Of a stretch of 49,924 bases of DNA, positions 23,132 to 30,097 are shown one piece after another (positions within the stretch are counted from its first letter, which is position 1; every line of letters starts with the position of its first letter). Source of the DNA: an uncultured Prevotellaceae bacterium (lineage in GTDB: Bacteria; Bacteroidota; Bacteroidia; Bacteroidales; Bacteroidaceae); contig ONGG01000027.1 of NCBI GenBank assembly GCA_900317305.1, positions 1 to 49,924 of the forward strand, read 5' to 3'. The translations under genes were made by a program, and so were the position numbers. Under the pieces are notes generated by a model, which ran no database searches, was not told the origin of the DNA, and was given only the letters and a program-made list of their open reading frames with translations.

Positions 23132-24340
23132 ATGCAGAGCATCCTTACCCTACTTTCAGAACAAGGCGTCTGGGAAGAGTTCCTTACCTACCGTCTGCTG
23201 AAACACCGTTTCAACTGGCATGAGTTCGATGAGGCCGACACTTATGTCTCTGACGAGTCATACCTCGATGTCGTGAGACGGTGGCAGCAAGGCGAGGGAC
23301 TGTCGGTGCCCACACGTCATCTGGTCAACAAAATGGGCTCTGGAAAGAAGCGTGTGGTCTACAGTTTCCCTCCCGATGAGACGACCGTGCTGAAGGCCAT
23401 GGCTTTCCTGCTTTATCGCTACGACGCGCAACTGTCGTCCAACTGCTACTCCTTCCGGCGTGGCGTGAAGGCGAGCGACGCTCTGCGCGATGTGATGCGT
23501 GCCGTAGGCAACCGACCGATGTGGGCCTACAAACTCGACATTCACAACTACTTCAATTCCATTTCCATCCCGTTGCTGCTGCCCATCCTCCGCAATGTGC
23601 TGGCCAACGACCCTGCTCTCTATGCCTTCTTCGAACGGATGCTCACCGACCGACGGGCAATGAGCAATGGAGAGGTTGTGACCGAGAACCGTGGGGTGAT
23701 GGCAGGAACACCCACCTCGCCGTTCCTCGCCAATATCTACCTGAGCGAGGTGGATCGGCATTTTGCCGACGCCAGGGTCATCTATGCCCGCTACTCCGAC
23801 GACATCATCCTCTTCGCGCCCGACAGGGAGACGCTCGACCATCATATCGGCGTATTGACGGCGTATTTGGAGAAATACCAACTCGAGGTCAATCCCGACA
23901 AAGTGAGGGTCTACCGGCCCGATGAGCCCTTCGACTTCCTGGGGTTCAAATGTCTGGGCAGTGGCATCGACATTGCCGATGCCACCCGACGGAAGATGAA
24001 GGACAAAATCAGGCGCAAGGCTCGCGCGCTGATGCGTTGGCGTAGCAAGAAAGGCATTTCGCCCGAGAAGGCGATGAGGGGCTTCACCAACCATTTCAAC
24101 AAGGTTTTTTTCGAGGGCGACGATCCCACGTCACTCACTTGGTCGAGGTGGTTTTTCCCCATCATCAACCAGACGGAGGGACTACGTGAAATCGACCACT
24201 TCATGCAAGACAACCTCCGCTTCCTGGCCACCGGCAAGCACAATAAAGCCAACTACCGCATCCGGTACGCCCTGTTGAGGCAATGCGGATACCGTAGTCT
24301 GGTGCACGAGTTCTACAAAGGCAGGGCTAATGGCTGTTGA
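23132..24340 (+). CDS. Stand-alone reverse transcriptase (RNA-directed DNA polymerase)
   Basis: 402 residues from the ATG at 23132, chosen because it follows the structured segment; a GTG at 23081 in frame is possible. RT motifs are complete: KLDIHNYFNSI (first catalytic Asp136), GVMAGTPTSPFLANIYL (motif 4, 190-204), YARYSDDIILF with YSDD (221-224), and FDFLGFKC (268-274). A basic thumb/C-terminal region of about 130 residues follows, without an HNH nuclease. The retron VTG motif is not seen, and there is no nearby TR/VR pair or Avd gene as in DGRs. It could belong to one of the unknown or defence-associated RT groups. Its end overlaps the convergent M50 gene by 14 bases. Confidence 0.92.
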   Translation: MQSILTLLSEQGVWEEFLTYRLLKHRFNWHEFDEADTYVSDESYLDVVRRWQQGEGLSVPTRHLVNKMGSGKKRVVYSFPPDETTVLKAMAFLLYRYDAQLSSNCYSFRRGVKASDALRDVMRAVGNRPMWAYKLDIHNYFNSISIPLLLPILRNVLANDPALYAFFERMLTDRRAMSNGEVVTENRGVMAGTPTSPFLANIYLSEVDRHFADARVIYARYSDDIILFAPDRETLDHHIGVLTAYLEKYQLEVNPDKVRVYRPDEPFDFLGFKCLGSGIDIADATRRKMKDKIRRKARALMRWRSKKGISPEKAMRGFTNHFNKVFFEGDDPTSLTWSRWFFPIINQTEGLREIDHFMQDNLRFLATGKHNKANYRIRYALLRQCGYRSLVHEFYKGRANGC

Positions 24341-25499
24341 GGGCCATCCATTCCATCAGTTCGATGTCCATATCCACCTCGCCTTGTAGCAGATATTGCT
24401 GGCGGTCGGATTTCAGTCGGCTGAGTATCTGGGCCGCTTCTTCACGGTTGTCTTCCATCACGAGCGCTACGGCGAAGGCTACGCGCTGCTTGCTGCTCTG
24501 GGTGGGGCCATAGGCTTCTACATATTTCCGTATGGTGGGGGTGTAGAGTGCTCGGGCCTCGTCGATGTGGCCCCCTTCAGCGTGCTCCTTATCGGTGCAT
24601 GTCTTGGCAAGACATACGAAAATCATCTCGCACACCGCCTCCATCCAGAATACCTTGGGCATGACCTTCTGTGCGCCGACAGCCTCGTGCAGCAACTGCC
24701 ATGCCTCATCCCATTGGTGCAGGTTCTCCAGGCGCGCTACCACCATCATCTGCCAATTGGTTTGTATGCCATCTCCCCAGTCGATGCTGTCGGTCGGGGC
24801 AAAGTATTCGGCAGGCAGGTCCTTGGGCTGTACGCCTTCCTGTACGCTCGCATTCGTCCGGAGCATCTGGCACAAGAGTCGTTTGTCCAAAGGCGATTTC
24901 TCTAGGTGCAGCAGGTTGTGCCCGTCGTTGCTGATACCGCCAATCTTCAGTGGCAGACCGTTGAGCAGCGCATAGATGAGTCCGATGATGCCCATCATCA
25001 GCATCCATGTGCCTGCCCAGGTGGGGAGGTCGTATAGGAAGAAAATCGTCAGCGCCACCACCGACACGAGCAGGTTGGCCAATACACCGCCAAGGTTGTA
25101 GAGACGGGTGTCAATCTGGTCAAGAGGACGGTCGGGTGGCGACATGAGGCATTGACCGCCTGTTCCTCCGATGGAAAAACGGCGAAACATCAGTCGGCCG
25201 GCCTTCTTGATGAGTGTGAGGCTGAACACACGGAACGACACGAAACGATAGCCAGTGAGCAGGCCTGCTACGAGATGGCCGCCCTCGTGGATGATGATTT
25301 GAAGGACGACGGAGACCAACATCCAGAAAACCATCAATCCGATGAGTTCGAACATCTCCAAACCATCAATCGACGATAGTTTGCCGAAATACTCGGAGAA
25401 AGTGCCACCACTGAAAACGACGTAAAACACGCCTCCTATCAACAAACCTATGGCGCTGCCCAAAAACAGGCCAAGAAGCATTTTCAGAATCTTCTTCAT
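24327..25499 (-). CDS. M50-type membrane metalloprotease-like protein
   Basis: 390 residues from the ATG at 25499 (MKKILKMLLG), favoured because it begins at the first membrane helix. Helices near 5-30 and 47-70 are followed by the zinc motif HEGGH (71-75) within IIIHEGGHLVAGLLTGY. Further helices include LYNLGGVLANLLVSVVAL, where the conserved third ligand would lie, and two around 165-195. The C-terminal 190 residues are soluble and helical, resembling TPR-like repeats. It probably cleaves a membrane substrate; none is adjacent. Downstream it overlaps the RT 3' end. Confidence 0.75.
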   Translation of the reverse strand: MKKILKMLLGLFLGSAIGLLIGGVFYVVFSGGTFSEYFGKLSSIDGLEMFELIGLMVFWMLVSVVLQIIIHEGGHLVAGLLTGYRFVSFRVFSLTLIKKAGRLMFRRFSIGGTGGQCLMSPPDRPLDQIDTRLYNLGGVLANLLVSVVALTIFFLYDLPTWAGTWMLMMGIIGLIYALLNGLPLKIGGISNDGHNLLHLEKSPLDKRLLCQMLRTNASVQEGVQPKDLPAEYFAPTDSIDWGDGIQTNWQMMVVARLENLHQWDEAWQLLHEAVGAQKVMPKVFWMEAVCEMIFVCLAKTCTDKEHAEGGHIDEARALYTPTIRKYVEAYGPTQSSKQRVAFAVALVMEDNREEAAQILSRLKSDRQQYLLQGEVDMDIELMEWMALNSH

Positions 25500-25528
25500 C
25501 TCTCTTTCTAAATAACTATCTTTGAAGC

Positions 25529-25620
25529 TCAGGAGTTCTGACAATAGTCCGAATTCACCTCATTATGCTCCACGGTGGTTAGTTGGAGTAATGTCTGAAC
25601 TCCTGTAACTCCTGAACTCC
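25529..25620. repeat. Composite repeat: inverted 9-bp arms around a 54-bp core (copy 2)
   Basis: Core 25542-25595 begins CAATAGTCCGAATTCACC and ends GGAGTAATGTC. AGGAGTTCTGA lies to the left and TGAACTCCTGTAACTCC to the right. It lies between two minus-strand genes. Confidence 0.7.
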
Positions 25621-25663
25621 TTTTAATTTGTACTCCTTTTAATGTGATATAGTTGGGCCAATA

Positions 25664-26431
25664 TCATCGGATAAAGTTCATGAATTGCTTTTGCTTCTCG
25701 CGGTCGGGGGCTGCGCTGCCACCAGCGTGGATTTTCTCCAGCAGCCAGGCCATGTTGCTCGCAAGGGTGCGCATGGTCTGCATGCCCTCGCTGTCGAGCC
25801 GTGCCTGTCCTTTTCCCATACCGTAGGCGATGTTCCAATACTGCGAGGTGACAACGGGCATGTTCATCATCTGGAACATCATGTTCATGGTTTGGAACGC
25901 CGTTGTGGCACCGCCACGCCTGCAGATAGCCACGGCAGCTGCCGGTTTGTCTTGCACAAATCTGCCCGCTGAGTAGAACACCCTCTGCATCAGCGACAGT
26001 ACGCCACCATTAGGCTGGCCGTAGTAGACCGGACTGCCTACAATCAGCGCGTCGGCTTCCGACATTTTCTGGGCCACCGTGTTGCATAGGTCATCGTCGA
26101 AAACGCATTCCCCGGCCTGATGACAACCTCCACAGTTGATGCACGAGCGTACAGGTGCCCTGCCTATCTGGATAATCTCTGAGCCTACGCCATGTTTTTC
26201 CAACTGTGTTGCGATTTCCTGCAGCGCACAGAACGTGTTGCCGTCGGCACGTGGACTGCCGTTAATCATCAACACCTTCCATTTCCCCTCTGTCTTGACG
26301 GTGGATGGCGACTCTTCTCCCACATCGGGTTTTCCGGATGATGCCTGACCCAGCATGGCCGAGACGGGGGCTGCCATGGCCGTACTGGCAGCGGCAATGG
26401 CCGTTTTCTTTATAAATTCTCTTCTGTCCAT
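25664..26431 (-). CDS. Tat-exported flavodoxin/NADPH-dependent FMN reductase-like protein
   Basis: 255 residues from the ATG at 26431, so the protein opens with MDRREFIKKTAIAAASTAMA, a twin-arginine-type signal (RREFIKK). A flavodoxin-like FMN-binding fold follows: LMINGSPRADGNTFCALQE binds the phosphate, and SPVYYGQPNGGVLSLMQR is the second loop. INCGGCHQAGECVFDDD holds cysteines typical of iron-sulfur flavoproteins. It likely moves electrons to an unknown acceptor in the periplasm or at the membrane. It may be co-transcribed with the GNAT gene upstream. Confidence 0.82.
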   Translation of the reverse strand: MDRREFIKKTAIAAASTAMAAPVSAMLGQASSGKPDVGEESPSTVKTEGKWKVLMINGSPRADGNTFCALQEIATQLEKHGVGSEIIQIGRAPVRSCINCGGCHQAGECVFDDDLCNTVAQKMSEADALIVGSPVYYGQPNGGVLSLMQRVFYSAGRFVQDKPAAAVAICRRGGATTAFQTMNMMFQMMNMPVVTSQYWNIAYGMGKGQARLDSEGMQTMRTLASNMAWLLEKIHAGGSAAPDREKQKQFMNFIR

Positions 26432-26540
26432 GGTCTTTATATTTAGTTTTATCATTTCTTGCTTGCTCTATCTCTTGTGGTGTTGGTGGCAAGGCCATTC
26501 TGCGTGAAACAGTCTGGTGCTCAGATTGCTGCGTTGCTCC

Positions 26541-26972
26541 TCATAGGTTTTTCTCCATCCTGAAACAGGTGAATGTGTGGCCAACGATCTTTTGGGAGTA
26601 GTCCACGGCATAGCCCATGGTCTCATAGAAGTGGATTTTGTTGTCGCGACTTTCCACTACGGCAATCTCATAGCCCAGTTCCTTTGCCCATCGCTCTGCT
26701 TCCTGAACCACACGGGTGCCGAGGCCCGCATGGCGATAGTCGGGCAGCACGACGATACGTCCAAGCATCACCCGCTCCGAGTCGATGGCGTAAAGCCGGC
26801 AAGTGGCTACAGGCAGATAATCATCAACCGCCACAATGTACTTCGTCTCTGGTGTGTCGTGCTCGTCGAACTCCTCATCAAGTGGAATCTGATGTTTCCT
26901 GGCCATCGCCTGTATGCGCACATAATAGGCTCCTGCCTGCTGTGCCGTCTTTGTCGCTCTGATGATTTCCAT
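26541..26972 (-). CDS. GNAT-family N-acetyltransferase
   Basis: 143 residues from the internal ATG at 26972 (MEIIRATKTAQQAGAYYVR); the longer frame to 27023 lacks homology. GRIVVLPDYRHAGLGTRVVQEAERWA is motif A with the acetyl-CoA-binding R-x-x-G-x-G/A loop, and HFYETMGYA is motif B. It resembles ElaA/YjcF-type enzymes of unknown substrate. Confidence 0.85.
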   Translation of the reverse strand: MEIIRATKTAQQAGAYYVRIQAMARKHQIPLDEEFDEHDTPETKYIVAVDDYLPVATCRLYAIDSERVMLGRIVVLPDYRHAGLGTRVVQEAERWAKELGYEIAVVESRDNKIHFYETMGYAVDYSQKIVGHTFTCFRMEKNL

Positions 26973-27121
26973 CCCGTTTCTCTTCAAATGGTATTTTACC
27001 GCTGATAAGCGGCCTTTCCTCATTCATGGAAATGCTTCTATCTGTGGGTAAAGATAAGCCTTTTTTACAATGTTCTCTAATAATAACGTGACATTTCTCA
27101 ATCTATTTCACAAATTTTATC

Positions 27122-27129
27122 TAAATTTG
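27122..27129 (+). promoter_or_regulatory. -7 box (TAAATTTG)
   Basis: Consensus match 13 bases before the ATG at 27143, or 25 bases before the alternative ATG at 27155. The second spacing fits better. Confidence 0.55.
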
Positions 27130-27142
27130 CATCAGTTCAACG

Positions 27143-27337
27143 ATGCTTGCCGAAATGAAACGGAAAAAGAAGAAAGCGACCACCCTCGATGCCATCAAGG
27201 CCATGAGGAAAGGAGGCCGGGAGGCTGAAATGGATATCTTTGGCCCCGGATTCCATTCTTTCAATAGGGTACATCAATCGAAAAAGACCTATACACGAAA
27301 GGCTAAACACAAGAAAAACGCGGATCAAGACAGTTGA
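27143..27337 (+). CDS. Small basic conserved-type Bacteroidales protein
   Basis: 64 residues, or 60 from the ATG at 27155. It is strongly basic (MKRKKKKATTLDAIKAMRKG) with a central FGPGFHSFNRVHQSKKTYTRK segment and a Lys-rich end. The pattern DAIKAMRK-x-HxSKKxYxRK resembles small conserved Bacteroidales proteins of unknown role, perhaps nucleic-acid-binding by charge. It has its own promoter and precedes the zinc-ribbon gene on the same strand by 39 bases. Confidence 0.7.
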   Translation: MLAEMKRKKKKATTLDAIKAMRKGGREAEMDIFGPGFHSFNRVHQSKKTYTRKAKHKKNADQDS

Positions 27338-27376
27338 CTTGCTCCAATAGTTAAAGAATTTTGAAAATCTTGCATT

Positions 27377-28135
27377 ATGGCATTAATCAAATGTAGAGAG
27401 TGCGGACATGTGATGTCGGACAAGGCTGAAAAATGTCCGATGTGTGGATGCCCAACCTTTCCAGGAAACGCGGGTTACCCAGGGGGAATGAATCCCTCCG
27501 GTTCCTATCCGCCGCCTCCCTATGGCGGAAAACCGAACAAGTCTCAAACATGGCTCTATGCGATTATCGGATTGCTCCTGGCCATCATTGTAGCCGGAGG
27601 CGGGTATTGGTGGCTCACGCAGAGCAGCAAGCAAAAAACTGGTTCGGCCGAAGGCACTTCGGTCGCTGCTGCTGATCACGTCAAGCCTGATGCTGCAGAA
27701 CAGCCTGAACGGATGGGGACCGATGAAATGCAGTCGGAAGACTTGAATGGGGCGGAGCCGGTCATCGAAGAGGTTGCTCCTGTGGAGCATCAAGTCGACC
27801 CCAAACCGGTATCTAGTGGCGACATGATGGTCTTCTCGGGTAGCATTGGCCCATACCCCATCACGATGCACCTCGCCGATCCCGGCAATATGAGCGAAGG
27901 CGAGTTCGTTGGCGAATATTTCTACAATGAGCGGCCCAACTCGGTGTTCTCGCTCATGCTGACCGATTTGGAAACCATCAACATCCACGGGTCAATGAGA
28001 ATGGTGCTCAAGGAATACAGTCCGCAGGGTAAACACACGGGCACGTTCAACGGGCAGTATGAGGGCCGTGGCCAATTCTATTCGGGCAATTTCACCAACA
28101 GCAAAGGGCAGCATTTCTATTTCGAACTCAACTGA
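27377..28135 (+). CDS. Zinc-ribbon protein with transmembrane helix
   Basis: 252 residues. CRECGHVMSDKAEKCPMCGC (about 6-25) is a zinc-ribbon with two CxxC pairs. A Pro/Gly/Tyr linker leads to one transmembrane helix (WLYAIIGLLLAIIVAGGGYWW, about 55-75), then a disordered Glu/Pro region and a C-terminal beta domain of about 100 residues (MVFSGSIGPYPITMHL to the end). The ribbon is probably cytoplasmic and the beta domain periplasmic. Function unknown. Confidence 0.75.
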   Translation: MALIKCRECGHVMSDKAEKCPMCGCPTFPGNAGYPGGMNPSGSYPPPPYGGKPNKSQTWLYAIIGLLLAIIVAGGGYWWLTQSSKQKTGSAEGTSVAAADHVKPDAAEQPERMGTDEMQSEDLNGAEPVIEEVAPVEHQVDPKPVSSGDMMVFSGSIGPYPITMHLADPGNMSEGEFVGEYFYNERPNSVFSLMLTDLETINIHGSMRMVLKEYSPQGKHTGTFNGQYEGRGQFYSGNFTNSKGQHFYFELN

Positions 28136-28138
28136 GAA

Positions 28139-28156
28139 GCGCGCTTGTAAGCGCGC
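28139..28156. terminator. Hairpin after the zinc-ribbon gene
   Basis: GCGCGCTT, a GT loop and AAGCGCGC follow the stop codon by 3 bases. The stem is perfect 8 bp, but no T-run follows, so termination is uncertain. Confidence 0.5.
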
Positions 28157-28188
28157 GTGACAGATGAGGCTGGAACTAGCAGTAGGGG

Positions 28189-28239
28189 AGTGTGTCAAAG
28201 TGGGCAACCCAATCGGGAATGTCTATTTTGACACACACT
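28189..28239. repeat. Inverted GTGTGTCAAA repeat
   Basis: GTGTGTCAAA (28190-28199) and TTTGACACAC (28227-28236) are perfect arms around a 27-base loop that contains CCCAATCGGG. It lies between convergent genes and looks like a small MITE-like hairpin or a terminator. Confidence 0.5.
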
Positions 28240-28252
28240 CGTTAGGCGCTAT

Positions 28253-28624
28253 TTATTCAAATCCCAGAAAATCCTTCAGACCCTTTTTCTCTTTCAGTTC
28301 ATCTGGGGTGAATCCATAATGCTTGGCGGCGGCCAGCGTGATGAGTCGTTCGAGAAATTCGTCGTATGAAAGCTCAAACCATTCCGCCGGAATATCCACG
28401 CAGATGGTTCCTCCACCTAAGTGGCTGCCTTCATTCCACGCCTCGTCGAGTTCGGCTTCATACGTGCCGTCGTCCTTCTTGTTGATGCAGTACCATGATG
28501 CCCATTCCTCCATTCCCTCAATATACCTGCCCTCGTAGTGTGGGGCAGAGTGTGGTAGAGGTGAATAGGCAGAAGTCCCTTTCCTCGCGTCTCTGCGGTA
28601 AATGAAGAATTTTTTCTTAAGCAT
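28253..28624 (-). CDS. Protein of unknown function
   Basis: 123 residues from the ATG at 28624 (MLKKKFFIYRRDARKG); an upstream GTG adds two residues. It is soluble and acidic, rich in Trp/Tyr (EEWASWYCINKKDDGTYEAE), and ends in an amphipathic helix (YGFTPDELKEKKGLKDFLGF). There is no known motif. A TATTTTTG box upstream supports it as a real gene. Confidence 0.6.
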   Translation of the reverse strand: MLKKKFFIYRRDARKGTSAYSPLPHSAPHYEGRYIEGMEEWASWYCINKKDDGTYEAELDEAWNEGSHLGGGTICVDIPAEWFELSYDEFLERLITLAAAKHYGFTPDELKEKKGLKDFLGFE

Positions 28625-28643
28625 AATCACAAGTCTGGTGTTG

Positions 28644-28651
28644 CAAAAATA
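28644..28651 (-). promoter_or_regulatory. -7 box (TATTTTTG)
   Basis: On the minus strand, 20 bases before the ATG at 28624. Confidence 0.5.
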
Positions 28652-28779
28652 GAAAGAAATGCCGAATTGTTACTATTCTTCGTATGTTTTTTTGCGAAAT
28701 CCATGATCATGTTGCTGGCATTAAAAGACAGACATACAAGAATGGTATCCATTCTCTCGCTGTTTCACGCTTTTTTCTT

Positions 28780-28787
28780 TATATTTG
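28780..28787 (+). promoter_or_regulatory. -7 box (TATATTTG) of the cyclophilin gene
   Basis: Consensus match 22 bases before the ATG at 28809. It supports that start over the frame beginning at 28785. Confidence 0.65.
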
Positions 28788-28808
28788 CACTTTGAAAAAT
28801 CAGTAATT

Positions 28809-29537
28809 ATGAAAGTAAAAATACAGACTATGCTGGGCGACATCGTGGTTCGCCTGTATGATGAGACTCCTCTTCATCGTGACAATTTCCTGAAACTGGT
28901 AAAAGAAGGCTATTATGATGGAACGCTGTTTCATAGAGTCATCAAGGACTTCATGATTCAGGGTGGCGACCCCGACTCCAAGGGCGCTCCCGCCGGAAAG
29001 ATGCTGGGCATGGGCGGACCTGAGTACACCATCGAGGCCGAGATCAAGGACAACCTGTTTCATAAGCGTGGCGCTCTGGCCGCTGCCCGTCAGGGCGACC
29101 AAGTGAACCCTGAGCGCAGGAGCAGCGGTTCGCAGTTCTATATTGCCTGGGGACAAGTTTACAGTGAGGGACAGCTGCGCCAGTTCTCCAAGCAGTTGCG
29201 GATGCAGCGTGTACAGGAGGCCTTCAATGCCCTTGTCGCAGAGCACCGCTCAGAGATTATCCAACTGCGTAAGGACCGCAACCGGGCCGGACTTCAGGAA
29301 CTGCAGGACCAACTGGCTGCCGAGGCCGAGAAGCGTGTAGGCAATGCCGGCCTTTCCGATGAGCAAATACAGGTTTACTCCACCATCGGGGGTGTTCCGC
29401 ATCTCGACGGACAGTACACCGTGTTTGGAGAGGTTGAGGATGGTCTTGATATTGTGGAGATGATTCAGGGCACCGCCACGGGCCGCGGCGACCGCCCCGT
29501 TGATGATATTGAAATGAGAATCTCAGTGGTGGAGTGA
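28809..29537 (+). CDS. Cyclophilin-type peptidyl-prolyl isomerase
   Basis: 242 residues, without a signal peptide, so cytoplasmic. GTLFHRVIKDFMIQGGDP (about 37-54) carries the active-site Arg and Gln, and SSGSQFYIAWG follows. A charged helical insert of about 75 residues (around 115-190, with RQFSKQLRMQRVQEAF) is typical of Bacteroidales cyclophilins and longer than the minimal fold. The fold resumes at HLDGQYTVFGEV. It catalyses cis-trans isomerisation of prolyl bonds. Confidence 0.93.
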   Translation: MKVKIQTMLGDIVVRLYDETPLHRDNFLKLVKEGYYDGTLFHRVIKDFMIQGGDPDSKGAPAGKMLGMGGPEYTIEAEIKDNLFHKRGALAAARQGDQVNPERRSSGSQFYIAWGQVYSEGQLRQFSKQLRMQRVQEAFNALVAEHRSEIIQLRKDRNRAGLQELQDQLAAEAEKRVGNAGLSDEQIQVYSTIGGVPHLDGQYTVFGEVEDGLDIVEMIQGTATGRGDRPVDDIEMRISVVE

Positions 29538-29578
29538 TACGTTAGAGGTAGGATTGAGATACACGAGCGAACTGACGG

Positions 29579-30097
29579 TCACCGAGGCCGCTCCAACTCG
29601 TCGACCGTGATTCTGGGCTGCCAGAGAACGACCTCTCCGGCGTAGAGGGTCTTCGGAACGTCGATGAGCCGCTGGTTGGAGGAGCCACGGAAAAGGAGGT
29701 CGGGGTCGTGGAGCTTCTCAATATAAGGTCCGTCTACCAACACGTCGATATGCTCCAGCAGTTCTCGCTGGTCTTCGTGGATAAGACTCTCGTAGACGAA
29801 CCCCGTGAAACACCAGATGTCCTTGTTGGTGTATTCGTGGATGGCCTGTGCCAGTTCGGCAAATCCCGCCGCCTGGTACATCGGGTCGCCTCCCGAGAAG
29901 GTGACGTTGGCGAAGGGGTCGGCCATGATCACACGCAACAATTGGGCGGTGGTCATCTCCTTGCCCCCATCGAAGGCCCACGAATGGGGATTATGGCAAC
30001 CGGGACATTGGTGGTTGCAGCCGGCACAATAGATGGAGGTCCGGAATCCCGGACCGTCCACCATCGTGTCTTCTATGATGTCGAGCACGCGTATCAT
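29579..30097 (-). CDS. nrdG: Anaerobic ribonucleotide reductase activating protein
   Basis: 172 residues, a radical SAM enzyme. YCAGCNHQCPGCHNPHSW contains the CxxxCxxC cluster-binding motif; TFSGGDPM is the glycine-rich SAM-binding stretch. It generates the glycyl radical on NrdD. The ATG overlaps the TGA of nrdD (ATGA), so the two are coupled. Confidence 0.97.
   Translation of the reverse strand: MIRVLDIIEDTMVDGPGFRTSIYCAGCNHQCPGCHNPHSWAFDGGKEMTTAQLLRVIMADPFANVTFSGGDPMYQAAGFAELAQAIHEYTNKDIWCFTGFVYESLIHEDQRELLEHIDVLVDGPYIEKLHDPDLLFRGSSNQRLIDVPKTLYAGEVVLWQPRITVDELERPR

Noticed and set aside
23132-24340. Diversity-generating retroelement
   Set aside because: No template/variable repeat pair or Avd gene is visible within several kb, and the RT lacks the DGR form of motif 4.
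23132-24340. Group II intron
   Set aside because: The protein has no HNH nuclease and the flanks show no intron domains V/VI; the locus is not inserted inside a gene.
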